DNA from: Pseudothioclava sp033100795
GTDB lineage: Bacteria > Pseudomonadota > Alphaproteobacteria > Rhodobacterales > Rhodobacteraceae
NCBI RefSeq assembly: GCF_033100795.1
Contig: NZ_JAWLVI010000002.1
Coordinates: 355,575 to 419,574 of the forward strand
Length of the DNA stretch: 64,000 bases
Direction of reading: 5' to 3'
Positions 60,225-64,000 of the stretch are shown here, piece after piece. A program made the position numbers and the translations under genes. How positions within the stretch are numbered: the stretch's first letter is position 1; the number at the start of each line of letters is the position of its first letter. The notes beneath the pieces are model-generated. The model did not search any database and was not told the origin of the DNA. It saw only the letters and a list, made by a program, of their open reading frames with translations.

Positions 60225-61981
60225 AGAAAGCGAAAAGGCGTCCCTTCCCGTTCAAGGTTGATGAAACAGGTGTGTATCGTCAGATCGAACGCGACAGCGA
60301 TGACGGCACGGTGCGAAAAAGCTGGGTGCGGTTCGGATCGGAATTGCATCTTCTGGCCCTGACACGGAATGACGAAGGCGAGGATTGGGGGCGGCTTCTG
60401 CGCGTGATTGACCGTGACGGGCTGGCGCATACCTGGGCGATGCCCGCCGCCCTTTTAGCGGGTGCTGGTGATCCGCTGCGGGCGGAATTGTTGCGGTTGG
60501 GGTTCGAACTTGAGCCGCGCCGTGATGCCAAGGCTTGGCTTCTGGAATACCTAATTACCGCTGAGCCTGAAACGCGGGCGCGGTGTGTGGGCCGGGTGGG
60601 CTGGCATGGTGAGACCTATGTCCTGCCCGACGGGCCTATTGGCACGGCTGAGGGTGGCGAACAGGTGTTGCTCCAAACGGCGGAAAAACCTGACCACGCG
60701 TTCAACATTGCCGGTCAGTTGGCGGATTGGCAGGCGGAAATCGCCACGCCTGCGCTGGGCAATTCCCGGTTGGTGCTTTCCATTTCTGCGGCCTTTGCCG
60801 CGCCCCTGTTAGCCTTGGCAGGCGACGAAGGCGGCGGCTTTCACTTTCGCGGCGCTTCATCCTCGGGGAAATCCACCGCCCTGACGGTGGCGGGATCGGT
60901 CTGGGGCGGCGGCGGAACGCGGGGGTTTGTACGCCAATGGCGGGCCACGGACAATGCGCTAGAAAGTGTTGCCGCAATGTCGTGCGACAGCCTGCTATGC
61001 CTCGATGAATTATCGCAGGTGGACGCGCGGGCAGCGGGGGCGGCAGCATACATGCTGGCGAACGGCAAAGGCAAGGCCCGCGCTGGGCGCGAGGGGCAAG
61101 CCCGCAAGGTGCTGGAATGGCGGGTTCTGTTTCTGAGTAACGGCGAAATCGCACTTGCGGACAAGATCAAGGAAGGCGGTGGCCGAATTGCGGCGGGCAT
61201 GGAGGTGCGTGTTATCGACCTGCGGGCCGATGCTGGCGCAGGCATGGGGATATTCGACAACACGCACGGCGCGGCTGACCCGGCCACCTTCGCCCAGCGC
61301 CTGAAGAAATCGGCTAACACCCACTTCGGCACGGCAGGCCGCGCCTTTGTGGCGGCGCTGGCGGAAGATGTGGCGGAATACCGGGAACAGGTGGCAGACC
61401 TACGCAAGAGGTTCACTGAGGCCGCTTTGCCGCCCGGTGCTGACGGGCAGGTGCGGCGCGTGGCGGATCGGTTCGCACTAGTGGCGGCGGCGGGTGAAAT
61501 CGCCACGGCGCTGGACGTGACAAGATGGCCAGCCGGGGCGGCGCTGGGCGCAGCGCAACGGTGTTTTTTGGATTGGCTGGCGGAACGTGGCGGGGTGGGT
61601 TCAAGCGAAGTGGCCGAAGCCAAGCGGCGGATTTCTGAGGCACTTCAACTTCACGGCTCAAGCCGCTTTCAGCGATGGGCGCGGTCAAGCTCTGACCGCA
61701 TGGTGATTACCAACCGCCTCGGGTTCGTGAAAATCGAAGGCAACCCGGATGTTGAGGAAGTCGAAAGCACCTTCTTTTTCATGGCCGAACCGCTCAAGGA
61801 AATCTTGGCAGGGTTGGATTTTCGCGCGGTGGTGGCTGAACTCATGGCGGCGGGGGTGATCGTCAGTCAAGGCGGCAAGCCGAATAAGGTGTTTCACGTG
61901 TCCAGCGGCGGCGGAAAGCACCGCCTTTACCAGATTGACCGGGACAGGCTGGACGGGGGAGCAGATGGCCCGGAAACCTGA
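60225..61981 (+). pseudogene. DUF927 helicase/primase-like gene, 5'-truncated
   Basis: About 580 residues fit the DUF927 family found in phages and plasmids: RRPFPFKVDETGVYR near the front, WGRLLRVIDRDGLAHTWAMP, the Walker A segment FRGASSSGKSTALTVAG and the Walker B LLCLDELSQVD. Such proteins often carry a TOPRIM or primase domain at the N-terminus, which is missing here. The frame stays open to 59921 through sequence that is antisense gpT, so the real start has been lost at a joint near 60214-60242. I see no native start codon near the joint. A fused product from an upstream GTG is possible but unlikely to be functional. Confidence 0.65.
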
Positions 61982-62204
61982 TTGGCAGGCTTTGGGCGCA
62001 TTGTTCGATCAAACGCCCCCAGCGCCCGCCACAGCCCCGCCCAGCACCAACGAGGATGGCACGGCGGTTTACAACGGGGAACGTTTACCCAAGTGGCTGG
62101 TGCGCGACCTGATGCAGGAACGTGCCGCTATCCGTGAATACGGCGGTGGCATGACACGCGAGGAAGCCGAAGCCCTGACCCTTCGAGGCTTGCAGCGTGG
62201 ATAA
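61965..62204 (+). CDS. Small accessory protein downstream of the DUF927 gene
   Basis: The 79-residue product begins MARKPDWQALGALFDQ and ends MTREEAEALTLRGLQRG. The middle is Pro/Ala-rich. No domain is recognisable; the start overlaps the DUF927 end by 17 bases, so the two genes were probably coupled in the donor phage or plasmid. The tandem repeat array begins 22 bases after its stop codon. Confidence 0.55.
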   Translation: MARKPDWQALGALFDQTPPAPATAPPSTNEDGTAVYNGERLPKWLVRDLMQERAAIREYGGGMTREEAEALTLRGLQRG

Positions 62205-62225
62205 TAGTGCAACAGCGTATGCGAA

Positions 62226-62550
62226 CGCCGTAGGGTATCAGGCAACATCATCAAACACGCTTGCGTCCCAGAAACACCCTAACGGCGCACTCAAACGCCG
62301 TAGGGTATCAGGCAACATCATCAAACACGCTTGCGTCCCAGAAACCCCCTAACGGCGCACTCAAACGCCGTAGGGTCTCAGGCACCATCATCAAACACGC
62401 TTGCGTCCCAGAACCACCCTAACGGCGCACTCAAACGCCGTAGGGTATCAGGCAACATCATCAAACACGCTTGCGTCCCAGAAACACCCTAACGGCGCAC
62501 TCAAACGCCGTAGGGTATCAGGCAACATCATCAAACACGCTTGCGTCCCA
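62226..62550. repeat. 70-bp tandem repeat array (five copies, last one partial) with hairpins
   Basis: The unit repeats with a period of exactly 70 bases (equivalent TAGGG positions 62231, 62301, 62371, 62441 and 62511) and copies differ by only a few bases. At each of the four unit junctions ACCCTA-A-CGGCG can pair with CGCCG-TAGGGT across an eight-base CACTCAAA loop. It has no unique spacers, so it is not CRISPR. Confidence 0.9.
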
Positions 62551-62637
62551 AGATCGTTAAAATTGAGACTCTAATTGACATTCGCATTGATGCCGCTTAC
62601 TTCTTGATGAGAGATTTTCCGAAATTCTGGGACACAA

Positions 62638-63774
62638 ATGCGCTACGCTCTAGAAAACTACTCGTTCGAAAACGCTGTAGAATACCATTACGGGAAGTTC
62701 CCACCACAAAGCCTAGACTACTCAAGGCTAGTTCGCCCTCTTGCGGAAGCAACGGAGGCATTGGCCAGATATGACCAAATGCTACAATCACTGCACAACA
62801 GTGAAATACTTCTGACCTCACTTCGGGGACAAGAAGCAGTTGTCTCATCCCGGATGGAAGGAACAATATCCACATTGGATGAAGTGCTTCAAATTGAAGC
62901 TGACAGCGATGACGATGAGGTTTCGTCCGGTAAGGCCCGCAGTGAAGCTATAGAAGTATTTCTATATTCCAGCTCCTTGAGGCGAGCACAAACAGCGCTG
63001 GAAGAAGGTCAGCCCATCTCTGAATTCTTGATTCGACAGACACACCGTCACTTGCTGAGCTTTGGAAGAGGGGCCTTCAAAACGCCGGGTGTTTATAAAA
63101 CAGAGCAAAATTATATAGGCGATGATCGGAAGAAGGAGGTCTACTTTATTCCAATCACTCCCGAGCAGCTTGCTCCGGCTATGCAGAACCTAGTTGAGTT
63201 TATGAATGGTGATACCCTTCTAGCTCTTTTAACCACTGCCATATCCCATATCGAATTTGAGGCACTGCATCCATTCAATGATGGCAATGGGCGGATAGGT
63301 CGAATGTTGATTACGCTATTGCTATGGAAAAAAGGCGTGATTTCGCGTCCTCATTTCTACATCAGCGGATATTTGGAAGAGGAAAAAGCTGAATACATAG
63401 AGCGCATGAGGCAAGTGTCCTTAAACAATGATTGGACGGGCTGGGCAGAGTTTTTCCTCGTGGCTTTAGCCGAACAAGCCCGCAGAAACTTAGATACTGC
63501 TCAGAGGATCAATGCGCTCTATGAAGAAATGAAACCGGTGTTCCGAGAAGCACTCGCCTCGCAATGGGCAACGAACGCACAAGATTTTATCTTCACGCAG
63601 CCCATTTTCAGAAACAACAAGTTTACAGGAAAGAGCGGCATCCCGAAGCAAACTGCGGCTCGTTTCACGCGTGCTCTTTTAGATCGCGGCCTACTACTTG
63701 AACTAGCGCCATCTTCCGGAAGGCGCGCAGCCCTGTACGCATTCGAACCCCTTATTGCTCTTGTTCGAGCATAG
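62638..63774 (+). CDS. Fic-domain protein (AMP transferase family)
   Basis: Fic proteins transfer AMP or other nucleotide parts to target proteins. The 378-residue product has the catalytic motif HPFNDGNGRIGR at 211-222 and an N-terminal inhibitory motif SSRMEG at 70-75, which fits the class II (S/T)xxxE(G/N) auto-inhibitory helix. The C-terminal 100 residues contain a predicted winged-helix region (KSGIPKQTAARFTRALLDRGLL). The gene has lower GC and different codon use from its neighbours and lies between a tandem repeat array and an IS element, so it was probably acquired laterally. The target is unknown. Confidence 0.92.
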   Translation: MRYALENYSFENAVEYHYGKFPPQSLDYSRLVRPLAEATEALARYDQMLQSLHNSEILLTSLRGQEAVVSSRMEGTISTLDEVLQIEADSDDDEVSSGKARSEAIEVFLYSSSLRRAQTALEEGQPISEFLIRQTHRHLLSFGRGAFKTPGVYKTEQNYIGDDRKKEVYFIPITPEQLAPAMQNLVEFMNGDTLLALLTTAISHIEFEALHPFNDGNGRIGRMLITLLLWKKGVISRPHFYISGYLEEEKAEYIERMRQVSLNNDWTGWAEFFLVALAEQARRNLDTAQRINALYEEMKPVFREALASQWATNAQDFIFTQPIFRNNKFTGKSGIPKQTAARFTRALLDRGLLLELAPSSGRRAALYAFEPLIALVRA

Positions 63775-63824
63775 TAGTTGCTGCTCCAAACAAAAAATGT
63801 GACGTCTTCGCATTGGATTAATGT

Positions 63825-63882
63825 TTACGCGGCCTGGTGTTTTAGACGGGCTTCGACAAAGGCCGCTGAAAGGCGTTCAGGG
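63825..63882 (-). pseudogene. C-terminal tail of an interrupted ORF
   Basis: Read on the minus strand, the last 18 or so codons before a TAA at 63825-63827 look like a coherent protein end (PERLSAAFVEARLKHQAA). The frame is interrupted by the IS element starting near 63883. It could be the tail of another transposase or an accessory gene. Too short to name. Confidence 0.35.
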
Positions 63883-64000
63883 TGACGTGCTCCCCTGAAA
63901 AGTCCTCGATTTGAGGTTAGGCTGTTCTCCAACTGAGGAGACAGACGATGAAGAGAAGCCGTTTCAGCGAAGTGCAAATCATTGGCATCCTGAAGGAGCA
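63883..64000 (+). mobile_element. Left end of an IS3-family (IS407-group-like) insertion sequence, partial
   Basis: The probable terminal repeat begins TGACGTGCTCCCCTGAAAAG at 63883, followed 65 bases later by an IS3-family OrfA start. The right end lies outside the window. The exact boundary is an estimate. Confidence 0.6.
63948..64000 (+). CDS. IS3-family transposase OrfA, N-terminal fragment (cut by window edge)
   Basis: The visible residues MKRSRFSEVQIIGILKE are the standard beginning of OrfA (HTH protein) of IS407-type IS3 elements. GAGGAG precedes the ATG. The rest of OrfA and the OrfB integrase lie beyond the window. Confidence 0.85.
   Translation, partial: MKRSRFSEVQIIGILKE

Noticed and set aside
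59828..60430. A 200-residue minus-strand protein
   Set aside because: Only the last 128 residues are gpT-like; the first 72 are antisense to the DUF927 gene, so it was annotated as a fragment.
62226..62550. CRISPR array
   Set aside because: The whole 70-bp unit is repeated without unique spacers, and no cas genes are nearby.
62226..62550. Integron attC array
   Set aside because: CCCTAAC and GTAGGGT resemble attC core sites, but the distance between them is only 16 bases, the R' box lacks the second T, and there are no cassettes between units.

Overview
The window looks like chromosome from a Roseobacter-type alphaproteobacterium (Rhodobacterales). The evidence is high GC with GC-rich third positions, a CcrM-type GANTC methyltransferase beside rnhB, a B12-dependent class II ribonucleotide reductase, a carboxynorspermidine polyamine route, DUF1489 and SseB family proteins, and a betaine catabolic cluster whose epimerase closely resembles HpbD of Pelagibaca. 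No rRNA, tRNA or CRISPR array was seen. Assignments come from reading the protein sequences; no database search was run.

Layout. 1-25 kb is mostly housekeeping: the end of a chemoreceptor gene, ileS, a scarred AT-rich gap with a truncated phosphoesterase, nrdJ, DUF1489, an sseB-like/uracil-DNA-glycosylase pair, a capsule-export pair (kpsT, kpsE-like) followed by kdsA, the carboxynorspermidine pair, a membrane-anchored winged-helix protein, rnhB-ccrM, a comF-grxC-nitrilase-marR operon divergent from a methyltransferase gene, hemH and an MFS carrier. 25.6-30.9 kb is a tightly coupled four-gene operon that I read as an iron importer: imelysin-like lipoprotein-sized periplasmic protein, small four-helix membrane protein with candidate haem ligands, pentahaem cytochrome c, and an FTR1 permease with a large periplasmic domain. 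A palindrome overlaps its predicted promoter. 31-48.6 kb is a quaternary-amine (hydroxyproline betaine or proline betaine) uptake and breakdown region. It holds two MttB-superfamily methyltransferases, an HpbD-like epimerase, two SDRs, a DAO-type flavoprotein, an aldehyde dehydrogenase, a DHDPS-family lyase, a GntR regulator, a ProVWX-type ABC importer, an AraC-type regulator, a TMADH-like demethylase and a LysR regulator. 48.7-58 kb returns to housekeeping: rpmB, a sirtuin, a phosphatase, a copper chaperone, lepA, an AsmA protein and miaB.

58.1-64 kb is accessory DNA: a small zinc-finger ORF, Mu-like phage morphogenesis fragments (gpG, the C-terminus of gpT), a DUF927 helicase/primase-like gene that abuts the gpT fragment on the opposite strand, a 70-bp tandem array of hairpin units, a low-GC Fic protein gene, and the left end of an IS3-family element that runs off the window.

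How the genes may work together. In the betaine region the ABC importer would bring in the betaine, the epimerase sets its stereochemistry, MttB-type and TMADH-like enzymes remove the two N-methyl groups, and the DAO, DHDPS-family and aldehyde dehydrogenase proteins would then carry a cis-4-hydroxy-D-proline skeleton to 2-oxoglutarate. This order is inferred from families and gene context. In the iron operon the cytochromes would handle the electrons released or required when iron changes valence for the FTR1 permease; this is also inference.
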